Below are positions 45,701-59,267 of a stretch of DNA of 64,000 nucleotides, one piece after another (within the stretch, counting starts at the first letter, position 1; the number at the start of each line of letters is the position of its first letter). Under the pieces are notes generated by a model that saw nothing but the letters and a program-made list of their open reading frames with translations, was not told the origin of the DNA and searched no databases. The stretch covers positions 32,221,542 through 32,285,541 of the forward strand of contig OZ024857.1 in NCBI GenBank assembly GCA_964017155.1. Reading direction: 5' to 3'. The translations under genes were made by a program, and so were the position numbers. This DNA comes from Oasisia sp. SBJ-2009. Taxonomy: Eukaryota; Annelida; Polychaeta; Sabellida; Siboglinidae.

Positions 45701-48700
45701 TGGGTGGAGTGGGGAGGTTGGGTGCTCTGGGGAGGTTGGGTGAAGTGGGGAGGTTGGGTGGCGTGCGGAGGTTGGGTGGATTTGGGAGGATGGGTGGAGT
45801 TGGGAGGTTGGGTGAAGTGTGGAAGTTGGGTTGAGTGCGAACTTTGGGTGGAGTGCGGAGGTTGGGTGAAGTGGGCAGGTTGGGTGGAGAGGGGAGGTTG
45901 GATGGAGTGGGGAGGTTGGGTGGAGTGGGGAGGTTGGGTGCTCTGGGGAGGTTGGGTGAAGTGGGGAGGTTGGGTGGCGTGCGGAGGTTGGTTGGAATGC
46001 GGAGGTTTGGTGAAGTAGGGAGGTTGGGTGAAGTAGGGAGGTTGGGTGAAGTGGGGAGGTTGGGTGGAGTGGGGAGGTTGGGTGGAGTGGGGAGTTTAGG
46101 TGGAGTGGGGAGGTTGGGTGATATGGGGAGGTTGTGTGAAGTGGGGAGGTTGGGTGGAGTGGGGAGGCTGGGTGAAGTGGGGAGGTTGGGTGAAGTGGGC
46201 AGGTTTTTGGAGTGGGGAGGTTCGGTGGAGTGGGGAGGTTGGGTGGTCTGGGGAGGTTGGGTGAAGTGGGGAGGTTGGATGGAGTGAGGAGGTTGGGTGG
46301 AGTGGGGAGTTTGAGTAGAGTGGGGAGGTTGGGTGATTTGAGGAGGTTGGGTGGGGTGGGGAGGTTGGGGCGAGTGGGGAGGTTGTATGAAGTGGGGAAG
46401 TTGTGGGGGGTGCGGAGGTTGGGTGGAGTGCGGAGGTTGCATGGAGTGCGGAAGTTGGGTGGAGTGCGGAAGTTGGTTGGAGTGCGGAGGTTGGGTGAAG
46501 TGGGGAGGTTGGGTGGAGTGGGGAGGTTGGGTGAAGTGGGGAGGTTTGGCGGATTTGGGAGGATGGGTTGAATTGGGGATGTTGGGTGGAGTAGGGTGGT
46601 TGGGTGGAGTGCTTAGGTTGCGAGGAGTGGGGAGATTGGGTGGAGTTGGGAGGTTGGATGGAGTGGTGAGGTTCGGTGGAGTGGGGGGTTGGGTGGAGTG
46701 CTGAATTTGGGTGGAGTGGGGAGTTTGAGTGGAGTGGGGAGGTTGGGTGATTTGGGGAGGTTGGGTGGAGTGGGGAGGTTGGATGCTCTGGGGAGGTTGG
46801 GTGAAGTGGGGAGGTTGGGTGGAGTTAGGAGGTTGCGTGGAGTGGGGAGGTTGGGTGATGTGGGGAGGTTGGGTGAAGTGGGGAGTTTTCGTGAAGTGGG
46901 GAGGTTGGGTTGAGTGGGGAGGTTGTATGAAGTGGGGAAGTTGTGTGGAGTGCGGAGGTTGGGTGGAGTGCGGAGGTTGCATGGAGTGCGGAAGTTGGGT
47001 GGAGTGGGGAAGTTGGGTGGAGTGCGGAGGTTGGGTGAAGTGGGGAGGATGGGTGGAGTGGGGAGGTTGGGTGGAGGGCGGAGGTTGGGTGGAGTGGGGA
47101 GGATGGGTTGAAGTGGGATGGTTGGGTGGAGTGGTGTGGTTGGGGGGAGAGCGTAGGTTGGGAGGAGTGGGGAGGTTGGGAGGAGTTGGGAGGTTGGATG
47201 GCGTGGGAAGTTCGGAGGAGTGGGGAGGTTGGGTGGAGTGAGGAGGTTGGGTGAAGTTGGGAGGTTGGGTGAAGTGGGGAGGTTGTGTGGAGAGGGGAGG
47301 TTGGGTGAAGAGGGGAGGTTGGGTGGAGTGAGGAGGTTGCGTGGAGTGGGGAGGTTGGGTGATGTGGGGAGGTTGGGTGAAGTGGGGAGGTTGTGTGAAT
47401 TGGGGAGGTTGGGTTGAGTGGGGAGGTTGTATGAAGTGGGGAAGTTGTGTGGAGTGCGGAGGTTGGGTGAAGTGCGGAGATTGCATGGAGTGCGGAAGTT
47501 GGGTGGAGTGCGGAAGTTGGGTGGAGTGCGGAGGTTGGGTGAAGTGGGGAGGTTAGGTGGAGTGGGGAGGTTGGGTGGAGGGCGGAGGTTGGGTGGAGTG
47601 GGGAGGATGGGTTGAAGTGGGAAGGTTGGGTGGAGTGGTGTGGTTGGGGGGAGTGCGTAGGTTGGGAGGAGTGGGGAGGTTGGGAGGAGTTGGGAGTTTG
47701 GATGGCGTGGGAAGTTCGGTGGAGTAGGGAGGTTGGGTGGAGTGAGGAGGTTGGGTGAAGTTGGGAGGTTGGGTGAAGTAAGGAGGTTGTGTGGAGAGGG
47801 GAGTTTGGGCGGGGTGGGGCGGTTGGGTGGAGTGGGGAGATAGGGTGGAGTGGGGAGGTTGGGTGAAGTGGGGAGGTTGGGTGGAGTGGGGAGGTTGGGT
47901 GGAGTGGGGAGTTTAGGTGGAGTGGGGAGGTTGGGTGATATGGGGAGGTTGTGTGAAGTGGGGAGGTTGGGTGGAGTGGGGAGGCTGGGTGAAGTGGGGA
48001 GGTTGGGTGAAGTGGGCAGGTTGGGTGGAGTGGGGAGGTTGGGTGGAGTGGGGAGGTTGGGTGGTCTGGGGAGGTTGGGTGAAGTGGGGAGGTTGGGTGG
48101 AGTGAGGAGGCTGGGTGGAGTGGGGAGTTTGAGTAGAGTGGGGAGGTTGGGTGATTTGAGGAGGTTGGGTGGGGTGGGGAGGTTGGGGTGAGTGGGGAGG
48201 TTGTATGAAGTGGGGAAGTTGTGGGGGGTGCGGAGGTTGGGTGGAGTGCGGAGGTTGGGTGAAGTGGGGAGGTTGGGTGAATTGGGGAGGTTGCGTGGAG
48301 TGTGGAGGTTGGGTGCTGTGGGGATGTTGGGTGGAGTGAGGAGGTTGGGTAGAGTGGGTAGGTTGGGTGAAGTGGGGAGGTTGGGTGGAGTGGGGAGGTT
48401 GGGTGGAGTGAGGAAGTTGTGTGGAGTGAGGAGGTTGGGTGGAGTGTGGAGGTTGGATAGAGTGCGGAAGTTGGTTGGAGTGCGGAAGTTGGGTTGAGTG
48501 CGGAAGTTGGGTGGAGTGCGGAGGTTGGGTGGAGTGCGGAAGTTGGTTCGAGTGCGGAGGTTGGGTGGCGCGCGTAGGTTGGTTGGAATGCGGAGGTTTG
48601 GTGAAGTGGGGAGGTTGGGTGGAGTTGGGAGGTTGGGTGAAGTGTGGAGGTTGGGTTGAGTGCGAACATTGGGTGGAGTGCGGAGGTTGGGTGAAGTGTG

Positions 48701-49571
48701 GAGGTTGGGTGGAGAGGGGAGGTAGGATGGAGAGTGGAGGTTGGGTGGAGAGGGGAGGTAGGATGGAGTGTGGAGGTTGGGTGGAGTGGGGAGGTTGGGT
48801 GCTCTGGGGAGGTTGGGTGAAGTGGGGAGGTTGGGTGGCGTGCGGAGGTTGGGTGGAGAGGGGAGGTTGGATGGAGTGGGGAGGTTGGGCGGATTTGGGA
48901 GGATGGGTTGAATTGGGGATGTTGGGTGGAGTAGGGTGGTTGGGTGGAGTGCTTAGGTTGGGAGGAGTGGGGAGGTTGGGTGGAGTTGGGAGGTTGGATG
49001 GAGTGGTGAGGTTCGGTGGAGTGGGGGGTTGGGTGGAGTGCTGAATTTGGGTGGAGTGGGGAGTTTGAGTGGAGTGGGGAGGTTGGGTGAAGTGGGGAGG
49101 TTAGGTGGAGTGGGGAGGTTGGGTGGAGGGCGGAGGTTGGGTGGAGTGGGGAGGATGGGTTGAAGTGGGAAGGTTGGGTGGAGAGGGGAGGTTGGATGGA
49201 GTGGGAGGTTGGGTGGAGTGGGGAGGTTGGGTGCTCTGGGGAGGTTGGGTGAAGTGGGGAGGTTGGGTGGCGTGCGGAGGTTGGTTGGAATGCGGAGGTT
49301 TGGTGAAGTAGGGAGGTTGGGTGAAGTAGGGAGGTTGGGTGAAGTGGGGAGGTTGGGTGGAGTGGGGAGGTTGGGTGGAGTGGGGAGTTTAGGTGGAGTG
49401 GGGAGGTTGGGTGATATGGGGAGGTTGTGGGAAGTGGGGAGGTTGGGTGGAGTGGGGAGGCTGGGTGAAGTGGGGAGGTTGGGTGAAGTGGGCAGGTTGG
49501 GTGGAGTGGGGAGGTTGGGAGGAGTTGGGAGATTGGATGGCGTGGGAAGTTCGGTGGAGTAGGGAGGTTGG
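42716..49571 (+). repeat. 6,856-bp tandem block, copy 1
   Basis: The largest block duplication in the window. Every marker tested from 42,721 to about 49,517 recurs 6,856 bp downstream. It includes within it the shortened 2,790-bp copy and a copy of 38,390-39,980. 6,856 is 380 units plus 16 nt, reflecting irregular units inside the block. No gene is seen. Confidence 0.93.
42773..45410 (+). repeat. 2,790-bp tandem block, copy 2 (shortened)
   Basis: Second copy of 39,983-42,772. It has lost 162 bp, exactly nine units, near 44,415, so the offset falls to 2,628 beyond that point. Visible substitutions include TTTTATGAAG in copy 1 against TTTTTTGAAG near 43,433. It lies inside the first copy of the 6,856-bp block. 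Confidence 0.9.
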
Positions 49572-52500
49572 GTGAAGTGGGGATGTTGGGTGGAGTAGGG
49601 TGGTTGGGTGGAGTGCGGAGGTTGGGAGGAGTGGGGAGGATGGGTTGAAGTGGGAAGGTTGGGTGGAGTGGTGTGGTTGGGGGGAGTGCGTAGGTTGGGA
49701 GGAGTGGGGAGGTTGGGAGGAGTTGGGAGATTGGATGGCGTGGGAAGTTCGGTGGAGTAGGGAGGTTGGGTGAAGTGAGGAGGTTGGGTGAAGTTGGGAG
49801 GTTGGGTGAAGTAGGGAGGTTGTGTGGAGAGGGGAGTTTGGGCGGGGTGGGGCGGTTGGGTGGAGTGGGGAGGTTGGGTGGATTTGGGAGGATGGGTTGA
49901 AGTGGGGATGTGGGTGGAGTGGGATGGTTGGGTGGAGTGCGTAGGTTGGGAGGAGTGGGGAGATTGGGTGGAGTTGGGAGGTTGGATGGAGTGGGGATGT
50001 GGGTGGAGTAGGGTGGTTGGGTGGAGTGCTGAAGTTGGGTGGTGTTCGGAGGTTGGGTGGAGTGGGGAGGTTCGGTGGAGTGGGGAGGTTCGGTGCTCTG
50101 TGGAGGTAGGGTTAAGTGGGGAGGTTGGGTGGAGTGAGGAGGTTGCGTGGAGTGGGGAGTTTGAGTGGAGTGGGGAGGTTGGGTGATTTTGGGAGGTTGG
50201 GTGAAGTGGGGAAGTTGGGTGATGTGGGGAGGTTGGGTGAAGTGGGGAGGTTGGGTGAAGTGGAGAGGTTGGGTTGAGTGGGGAGGTTTTTTGAAGTGGG
50301 GAAGTTGTGTGGAGTGCGGAGGTTGGGTGGAGTGCGGAGGTTGCATGGAGTGCGGAAGTTGGGTGGAGTGCGGAAGTTGGGTGAAGTGGGGAGGTTGGGT
50401 GAAGTAGGGAGGTTGGGTGATGTGGGGAGGTTGGGTGGGGTGGGGAGGTTGGGTGGAGTGGGGAGTTTGGGTGATGTGGGGAGGTTGGGTGAAGTGGGGA
50501 GGTTGGGTGGAGTGGGGAGGTTGGGTGAAGTGGGGAGGTTGGGTGGAGAGGGGAGGTTGGGTGGAGTGGGGAGGTTGGGTGGAGTGGAGAGTTTGGGTGC
50601 TCTGGGGAGGTTGGGTGAAGTGGGGAGGTTGGGTGGAGTGAGGATGTTGGGTGGAGTGATTTGGTTGGGTGGAGTGCGTAAGTTGGGAGGAGTTGGGAGG
50701 TTGGGTGGAGTTGGGAGGTTGGATGGCGTGGGGAGGTTCGGTGGAGTGGGGAGGTTGCGTGGAGTGAGGAGGTTGGGTGAAGTTGGGAGGTTGGGTGATG
50801 TGGGGAGGTTGGGTGGAGAGGGGAGTTTGGGCGGGGTGGGGAGGTTGGGTGGAGTGGGGAGATAGGGTGGAGTGTGGAGGTTGGGTGAAGTGGGGAGGTT
50901 GGGTGGAGTGGGGAGGTTGGGTGGAGTGGGGAGTTTAGGTGGAGTGGGGAGGTTGGGTGATATGGGGAAGTTGTGTGAAGTGGGGAGGTTGGGTGGAGTG
51001 GGGAGGCTGGGTGAAGTGGGGAGGTTGGGTGAAGTGGGCAGGTTGGGTGGAGTGGGGAGGTTGGGTGGAGTGGGGAGGTTGGGTGGTCTGGGGAGGTTGG
51101 GTGAAGTGGGGAGGTTGGGTGCAGTGAGGAGGTTGGGTGGAGTGGGGAGTTTGAGTAGAGTGGGGAGGTTGGGTGATTTGGGGAGGTTGGGTGGGGTGGG
51201 GAGGTTGGGGTGAGTGGGGAGGTTGTATGAAGTGGGGAAGTTGTGGGGGGTGCGGAGGTTGGGTGGAGTGCGGAGGTTGGTTGGAGTGCGGAAGTTGGGT
51301 TGAGTGCGGAAGTTGGGTGGAGTGCGGAGGTTGGGTGGAGTGCGGAAGTTGGTTCGAGTGCGGAGGTTGGGTGGCGCGCGTAGGTTGGTTGGAATGCGGA
51401 GGTTTGGTGAAGTGGGGAGGTTGGGTGGAGTTGGGAGGTTGGGTGAAGTGTGGAGGTTGGGTTGAGTGCGAACATTGGGTGGAGTGCGGAGGTTGGGTGA
51501 AGTGTGGAGGTTGGGTGGAGAGGGGAGGTAGGATGGAGAGTGGAGGTTGGGTGGAGTGGGGAGGTTGGGTGCTCTGGGGAGGTTGGGTGAAGTGCGGAGG
51601 TTGGGTGGCATGCGGAGGTTGGTTGGAATGCGGAGGTTTGGTGAAGTAGGGAGGTTGGGTGAAGTGGGGAGGTTGGGTGGAGTGGGGAGGTTGGGTGGAG
51701 TGGGGAGTTTAGGTGGAGTGGGGAGGTTGGGTGATATGGGGAGGTTGGGTGAAGTGGGGAGGTTGGGTGGAGTGGGGAGGCTGGGTGAAGTGGGGAGGTT
51801 GGGTGAAGTGGGCCGGTTGGGTGGAGTGGGGAGGTTCGTTGGAGTGGGGAGGTTGTGTGGTCTGGGGAGGTTGGGTGAAGTGGGGAGGTTGGGTGGAGTG
51901 AGGAGGTTGGGTGGAGTGGGGAGTTTGAGTGGAGTGGGGAGGTTGGGTGATTTGGGGAGGTTGGGTGGGGTGGGGAGATTGGGTTAGTGGTGAGGATGGG
52001 TTGAAGTGGGGAGGTTGGGTGGAGTGGTGTGGTTGGGTGGAGTGCGTAGGTTGGGCGGAGTGGGGAGGTTGGGTGATTTGGGGAGGTTGGATGGCGTGGG
52101 GAGGTTCGGTGGAGTGGGGAGTGTGGGTGGAGTGGGGAGGTTGGGTGGAGTGGGGAGGTTGGGTGAAGTGGGGAGGTTGGGTGGATTTGGGAGGATGGGT
52201 TGAAGTGGGGATGTTGGGTGGAGTAGGGTGGTTGGGTGGAGTGCGGAGGTTGGGAGGAGTGGGGAGATTGGGTGGAGTGGGGAGGTTGGGTGATTTGGGG
52301 AGGTTGGGTGGAGTGGGGAGGTTGCATGGAGTGCGGAAGTTGGGTGGAGTGCGGAAGTTGGGTGGAGTGCGGAGGTTGGGTGAACTGGGGAGGTTGGGTG
52401 GAGTGGGGAGGTTGGGTGGAGGGCGGAGGTTGGGTGGAGTGGGGAGGTTGGGTGAAGTGTGGAGGTTGGGTTGAGTACGAACTTTGGGTGGAGTGCGGAG

Positions 52501-55500
52501 GTTGGGTGAAGTGTGGAGGTTGGGTGGAGAGGGGAGGTAGGATGGAGTGTGGAGGTTGGGTGGAGTGGGGAGGTTGGGTGCTCTGGGGAGGTTGGGTGAA
52601 GTGGGGAGGTTGGGTGGCGTGCGGAGGTTGGGTGGATTTGGGAGGATGGGTGGAGTTGGGAGGTTGGGTGAAGTGTGGAAGTTGGGTTGAGTGCGAACTT
52701 TGGGTGGAGTGCGGAGGTTGGGTGAAGTGGGCAGGTTGGGTGGAGAGGGGAGGTTGGATGGAGTGGGGAGGTTGGGTGGAGTGGGGAGGTTGGGTGCTCT
52801 GGGGAGGTTGGGTGAAGTGGGGAGGTTGGGTGGCGTGCGGAGGTTGGTTGGAATGCGGAGGTTTGGTGAAGTAGGGAGGTTGGGTGAAGTAGGGAGGTTG
52901 GGTGAAGTGGGGAGGTTGGGTGGAGTGGGGAGGTTGGGTGGAGTGGGGAGTTTAGGTGGAGTGGGGAGGTTGGGTGATATGGGGAGGTTGTGTGAAGTGG
53001 GGAGGTTGGGTGGAGTGGGGAGGCTGGGTGAAGTGGGGAGGTTGGGTGAAGTGGGCAGGTTTTTGGAGTGGGGAGGTTCGGTGGAGTGGGGAGGTTGGGT
53101 GGTCTGGGGAGGTTGGGTGAAGTGGGGAGGTTGGATGGAGTGAGGAGGTTGGGTGGAGTGGGGAGTTTGAGTAGAGTGGGGAGGTTGGGTGATTTGAGGA
53201 GGTTGGGTGGGGTGGGGAGGTTGGGGCGAGTGGGGAGGTTGTATGAAGTGGGGAAGTTGTGGGGGGTGCGGAGGTTGGGTGGAGTGCGGAGGTTGCATGG
53301 AGTGCGGAAGTTGGGTGGAGTGCGGAAGTTGGTTGGAGTGCGGAGGTTGGGTGAAGTGGGGAGGTTGGGTGGAGTGGGGAGGTTGGGTGAAGTGGGGAGG
53401 TTTGGCGGATTTGGGAGGATGGGTTGAATTGGGGATGTTGGGTGGAGTAGGGTGGTTGGGTGGAGTGCTTAGGTTGCGAGGAGTGGGGAGATTGGGTGGA
53501 GTTGGGAGGTTGGATGGAGTGGTGAGGTTCGGTGGAGTGGGGGGTTGGGTGGAGTGCTGAATTTGGGTGGAGTGGGGAGTTTGAGTGGAGTGGGGAGGTT
53601 GGGTGATTTGGGGAGGTTGGGTGGAGTGGGGAGGTTGGATGCTCTGGGGAGGTTGGGTGAAGTGGGGAGGTTGGGTGGAGTTAGGAGGTTGCGTGGAGTG
53701 GGGAGGTTGGGTGATGTGGGGAGGTTGGGTGAAGTGGGGAGTTTTCGTGAAGTGGGGAGGTTGGGTTGAGTGGGGAGGTTGTATGAAGTGGGGAAGTTGT
53801 GTGGAGTGCGGAGGTTGGGTGGAGTGCGGAGGTTGCATGGAGTGCGGAAGTTGGGTGGAGTGGGGAAGTTGGGTGGAGTGCGGAGGTTGGGTGAAGTGGG
53901 GAGGATGGGTGGAGTGGGGAGGTTGGGTGGAGGGCGGAGGTTGGGTGGAGTGGGGAGGATGGGTTGAAGTGGGATGGTTGGGTGGAGTGGTGTGGTTGGG
54001 GGGAGAGCGTAGGTTGGGAGGAGTGGGGAGGTTGGGAGGAGTTGGGAGGTTGGATGGCGTGGGAAGTTCGGAGGAGTGGGGAGGTTGGGTGGAGTGAGGA
54101 GGTTGGGTGAAGTTGGGAGGTTGGGTGAAGTGGGGAGGTTGTGTGGAGAGGGGAGGTTGGGTGAAGAGGGGAGGTTGGGTGGAGTGAGGAGGTTGCGTGG
54201 AGTGGGGAGGTTGGGTGATGTGGGGAGGTTGGGTGAAGTGGGGAGGTTGTGTGAATTGGGGAGGTTGGGTTGAGTGGGGAGGTTGTATGAAGTGGGGAAG
54301 TTGTGTGGAGTGCGGAGGTTGGGTGAAGTGCGGAGATTGCATGGAGTGCGGAAGTTGGGTGGAGTGCGGAAGTTGGGTGGAGTGCGGAGGTTGGGTGAAG
54401 TGGGGAGGTTAGGTGGAGTGGGGAGGTTGGGTGGAGGGCGGAGGTTGGGTGGAGTGGGGAGGATGGGTTGAAGTGGGAAGGTTGGGTGGAGTGGTGTGGT
54501 TGGGGGGAGTGCGTAGGTTGGGAGGAGTGGGGAGGTTGGGAGGAGTTGGGAGTTTGGATGGCGTGGGAAGTTCGGTGGAGTAGGGAGGTTGGGTGGAGTG
54601 AGGAGGTTGGGTGAAGTTGGGAGGTTGGGTGAAGTAAGGAGGTTGTGTGGAGAGGGGAGTTTGGGCGGGGTGGGGCGGTTGGGTGGAGTGGGGAGATAGG
54701 GTGGAGTGGGGAGGTTGGGTGAAGTGGGGAGGTTGGGTGGAGTGGGGAGGTTGGGTGGAGTGGGGAGTTTAGGTGGAGTGGGGAGGTTGGGTGATATGGG
54801 GAGGTTGTGTGAAGTGGGGAGGTTGGGTGGAGTGGGGAGGCTGGGTGAAGTGGGGAGGTTGGGTGAAGTGGGCAGGTTGGGTGGAGTGGGGAGGTTGGGT
54901 GGAGTGGGGAGGTTGGGTGGTCTGGGGAGGTTGGGTGAAGTGGGGAGGTTGGGTGGAGTGAGGAGGTTGGGTGGAGTGGGGAGTTTGAGTAGAGTGGGGA
55001 GGTTGGGTGATTTGAGGAGGTTGGGTGGGGTGGGGAGGTTGGGGTGAGTGGGGAGGTTGTATGAAGTGGGGAAGTTGTGGGGGGTGCGGAGGTTGGGTGG
55101 AGTGCGGAGGTTGGGTGAAGTGGGGAGGTTGGGTGAATTGGGGAGGTTGCGTGGAGTGTGGAGGTTGGGTGCTGTGGGGATGTTGGGTGGAGTGAGGAGG
55201 TTGGGTAGAGTGGGTAGGTTGGGTGAAGTGGGGAGGTTGGGTGGAGTGGGGAGGTTGGGTGGAGTGAGGAAGTTGTGTGGAGTGAGGAGGTTGGGTGGAG
55301 TGTGGAGGTTGGATAGAGTGCGGAAGTTGGTTGGAGTGCGGAAGTTGGGTTGAGTGCGGAAGTTGGGTGGAGTGCGGAGGTTGGGTGGAGTGCGGAAGTT
55401 GGTTCGAGTGCGGAGGTTGGGTGGCGCGCGTAGGTTGGTTGGAATGCGGAGGTTTGGTGAAGTGGGGAGGTTGGGTGGAGTTGGGAGGTTGGGTGAAGTG

Positions 55501-56373
55501 TGGAGGTTGGGTTGAGTGCGAACATTGGGTGGAGTGCGGAGGTTGGGTGAAGTGTGGAGGTTGGGTGGAGAGGGGAGGTAGGATGGAGAGTGGAGGTTGG
55601 GTGGAGAGGGGAGGTAGGATGGAGTGTGGAGGTTGGGTGGAGTGGGGAGGTTGGGTGCTCTGGGGAGGTTGGGTGAAGTGGGGAGGTTGGGTGGCGTGCG
55701 GAGGTTGGGTGGAGAGGGGAGGTTGGATGGAGTGGGGAGGTTGGGCGGATTTGGGAGGATGGGTTGAATTGGGGATGTTGGGTGGAGTAGGGTGGTTGGG
55801 TGGAGTGCTTAGGTTGGGAGGAGTGGGGAGGTTGGGTGGAGTTGGGAGGTTGGATGGAGTGGTGAGGTTCGGTGGAGTGGGGGGTTGGGTGGAGTGCTGA
55901 ATTTGGGTGGAGTGGGGAGTTTGAGTGGAGTGGGGAGGTTGGGTGAAGTGGGGAGGTTAGGTGGAGTGGGGAGGTTGGGTGGAGGGCGGAGGTTGGGTGG
56001 AGTGGGGAGGATGGGTTGAAGTGGGAAGGTTGGGTGGAGAGGGGAGGTTGGATGGAGTGGGAGGTTGGGTGGAGTGGGGAGGTTGGGTGCTCTGGGGAGG
56101 TTGGGTGAAGTGGGGAGGTTGGGTGGCGTGCGGAGGTTGGTTGGAATGCGGAGGTTTGGTGAAGTAGGGAGGTTGGGTGAAGTAGGGAGGTTGGGTGAAG
56201 TGGGGAGGTTGGGTGGAGTGGGGAGGTTGGGTGGAGTGGGGAGTTTAGGTGGAGTGGGGAGGTTGGGTGATATGGGGAGGTTGTGGGAAGTGGGGAGGTT
56301 GGGTGGAGTGGGGAGGCTGGGTGAAGTGGGGAGGTTGGGTGAAGTGGGCAGGTTGGGTGGAGTGGGGAGGTTC
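49572..56373 (+). repeat. 6,856-bp tandem block, copy 2
   Basis: Nearly identical to copy 1. I found only a few substitutions by eye, such as GGGGAGGTTGG near 43,357 against GGGGAAGTTGG near 50,213, and AGGCTGG near 48,109 against AGGTTGG near 54,965. The match ends at about 56,373, where copy 1 has GAGGTTGGGAGG and copy 2 has GAGGTTCGGTGG. Confidence 0.93.
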
Positions 56374-59267
56374 GGTGGAGTGGGGAGGTTGGGTGGTCTG
56401 GGGAGGTTGGGTGAAGTGGGGAGGTTGGGTGGAGTGAGGAGGTTGGGTGGAGTGGGGAGTTTGAGTAGAGTGGGGAGGTTGGGTGATTTGAGGAGGTTGG
56501 GTGGGGTGGGGAGGTTGGGGCGAGTGGGGAGGTTGTATGAAGTGGGGAAGTTGTGGGGGGTGCGGAGGTTGGTGGAGTGCGGAGGTTTCATGGAGTGCGG
56601 AAGTTGGGTGGAGTGCGGAAGTTGGGTGGAGTGCGGAGGTTGGGTGAAGTGGGGAGGTTGGGTGGAGTGGGGAGGTTGGGTGAAGTGGGGAGGTTGGGCG
56701 GATTTGGGAGGATGGGTTGAATTGGGGATGTTGGTTGGAGTAGGGTGGTTGGGTGGAGTGCTTAGGTTGGGAGGAGTGGGGAGGTTGGGTGGAGTTGGGA
56801 GGTTGGATGGAGTGGTGAGGTTCGGTGGAGTGCTGAATTTGGGTGGAGTGGGGAGTTTGAGTGGAGTGGGGAGGTTGGGTGATTTGGGGAGGTTGGGTGG
56901 AGTGGGGAGGTTGGATGCTCTGGGGAGGTTGGGTGAAATGGGGAAGTTGGGGGAGTGAGGAGGTTGGGTGATGTGGGGAGGTTGGGTGAAGTGGGGAGTT
57001 TCCGTGAAGTGGGGAGGTTGGGTTGAGTGGGGAGGTTGTATGAAGTGGGGAAGTTGTGTGGAGTGCGGAAGTTGGGTGGAGTGTGGAGGTTGGGTGAAGT
57101 GGGGAGGTTGGGTGGAGTGGGGAGGTTGGGTGGAGGGCGGAGGTTGGGTGGAGTGGGGAGGATGGGTTGAAGTGGGATGGTTGGGTGGAGTGGTGTGGTT
57201 GGGGGGAGAGCGTAGGTTGGGAGGAGTGGGGAGGTTGGGAGGAGTTGGGAGGTTGGATGGCGTGGGAAGTTCGGAGGAGTGGGGAGGTTGGGTGGAGTGA
57301 GGAGGTTGGGTGAAGTTGGGAGGTTGGGTGAAGTGGGGAGGTTGTGTGGAGAGGGGAGGTTGGGTGAAGAGGGGAGGTTGGGTGGAGTGAGGAGGTTGCG
57401 TGGAGTGGGGAGGTTGGGTGATGTGGGGAGGTTGGGTGAAGTGGGGAGGTTGTGTGAATTGGGGAGGTTGGGTTGAGTGGGGAGGTTGTATGAAGTGGGG
57501 AAGTTGTGTGGAGTGCGGAGGTTGGGTGAAGTGCGGAGGTTGCATGGAGTGCGGAAGTTGGGTGGAGTGCGGAAGTTGGGTGGAGTGCGGAGGTTGGGTG
57601 AAGTGGGGAGGTTAGGTGGAGTGGGGAGGTTGGGTGGAGGGCGGAGGTTGGGTGGAGTGGGGAGGATGGGTTGAAGTGGGAAGGTTGGGTGGAGAGGGGA
57701 GGTTGGATGGAGTGGGAGGTTGGGTGGAGTGGGGAGGTTGGGTGCTCTGGGGAGGTTGGGTGAAGTGGGGAGGTTGGGTGGCGTGCGGAGGTTGGTTGGA
57801 ATGCGGAGGTTTGGTGAAGTAGGGAGGTTGGGTGAAGTAGGGAGGTTGGGTGAAGTGGGGAGGTTGGGTGGAGTGGGGAGGTTGGGTGGAGTGGGGAGTT
57901 TAGGTGGAGTGGGGAGGTTGGGTGATATGGGGAGGTTGTGGGAAGTGGGGAGGTTGGGTGGAGTGGGGAGGCTGGGTGAAGTGGGGAGGTTGGGTGAAGT
58001 GGGCAGGTTGGGTGGAGTGGGGAGGTTCGGTGGAGTGGGGAGGTTGGGTGGTCTGGGGAGGTTGGGTGAAGTGGGGAGGTTGGGTGGAGTGAGGAGGTTG
58101 GGTGGAGTGGGGAGTTTGAGTAGAGTGGGGAGGTTGGGTGATTTGAGGAGGTTGGGTGGGGTGGGGAGGTTGGGGCGAGTGGGGAGGTTGTATGAAGTGG
58201 GGAAGTTGTGGGGGGTGCGGAGGTTGGGTGGAGTGCGGAGGTTTCATGGAGTGCGGAAGTTGGGTGGAGTGCGGAAGTTGGGTGGAGTGCGGAGGTTGGG
58301 TGAAGTGGGGAGGTTGGGTGGAGTGGGGAGGTTGGGTGAAGTGGGGAAGTTGGGCGGATTTGGGAGGATGGGTTGAATTGGGGATGTTGGTTGGAGTAGG
58401 GTGGTTGGGTGGAGTGCTTAGGTTGGGAGGAGTGGGGAGGTTGGGTGGAGTTGGGAGGTTGGATGGAGTGGTGAGGTTCGGTGGAGTGGGGGGTTGGGTG
58501 GAGTGCTGAATTTGGGTGGAGTGGGGAGTTTGAGTGGAGTGGGGAGGTTGGGTGATTTGGGGAGGTTGGGTGGAGTGGGGAGGTTGGATGCTCTGGGGAG
58601 GTTGGGTGAAATGGGGAAGTTGGGGGAGTGAGGAGGTTGGGTGATGTGGGGAGGGTGGGTGAAGTGGGGAGTTTGCGTGAAGTGGGGAGGTTGGGTTGAG
58701 TGGGGAGGTTGTATGAAGTGGGGAAGTTGTGTGGAGTGCGGAAGTTGGGTGGAGTGCGGAGGTTGGGTGAAGTGGGGAGGTTGGGTGGAGTGGGGAGGTT
58801 GGGTGGAGGGCGGAGGTTGGGTGGAGTGGAGAGGATGGGTTGAAGTGGGATGGTTGGGTGGAGTGGTGTGGTTGGGGGGAGAGCGTAGGTTGGGAGGAGT
58901 GGGGAGGTTGGGAGGAGTTGGGAGGTTGGATGGCGTGGGAAGTTCGGAGGAGTGGGGAGGTTGGGTGGAGTGAGGAGGTTGGGTGAAGTTGGGAGGTTGG
59001 GTGAAGTGGGGAGGTTGTGTGGAGAGGGGAGGTTGGGTGAAGAGGGGAGGTTGGGTGGAGTGAGGAGGTTGCGTGGAGTGGGGAGGTTGGGTGATGTGGG
59101 GAGGTTGGGTGAAGTGGGGAGGTTGTGTGAATTGGGGAGGTTGGGTTGAGTGGGGAGGTTGTATGAAGTGGGGAAGTTGTGTGGAGTGCGGAGGTTGGGT
59201 GAAGTGCGGAGGTTGCATGGAGTGCGGAAGTTGGGTGGAGTGCGGAAGTTGGGTGGAGTGCGGAGGT
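55940..59267 (+). repeat. About 1.66-kb tandem pair in array B
   Basis: Copy 1 (about 55,940-57,594) and copy 2 (about 57,595-59,267) are offset by 1,655 bp, rising to 1,673 bp after one extra 18-nt unit in copy 2. The 17-nt unit GGAGTGGGAGGTTGGGT near 56,054 is repeated near 57,709. Copy 1 overlaps the end of the 6,856-bp block and so is younger than or part of that event. Confidence 0.88.
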
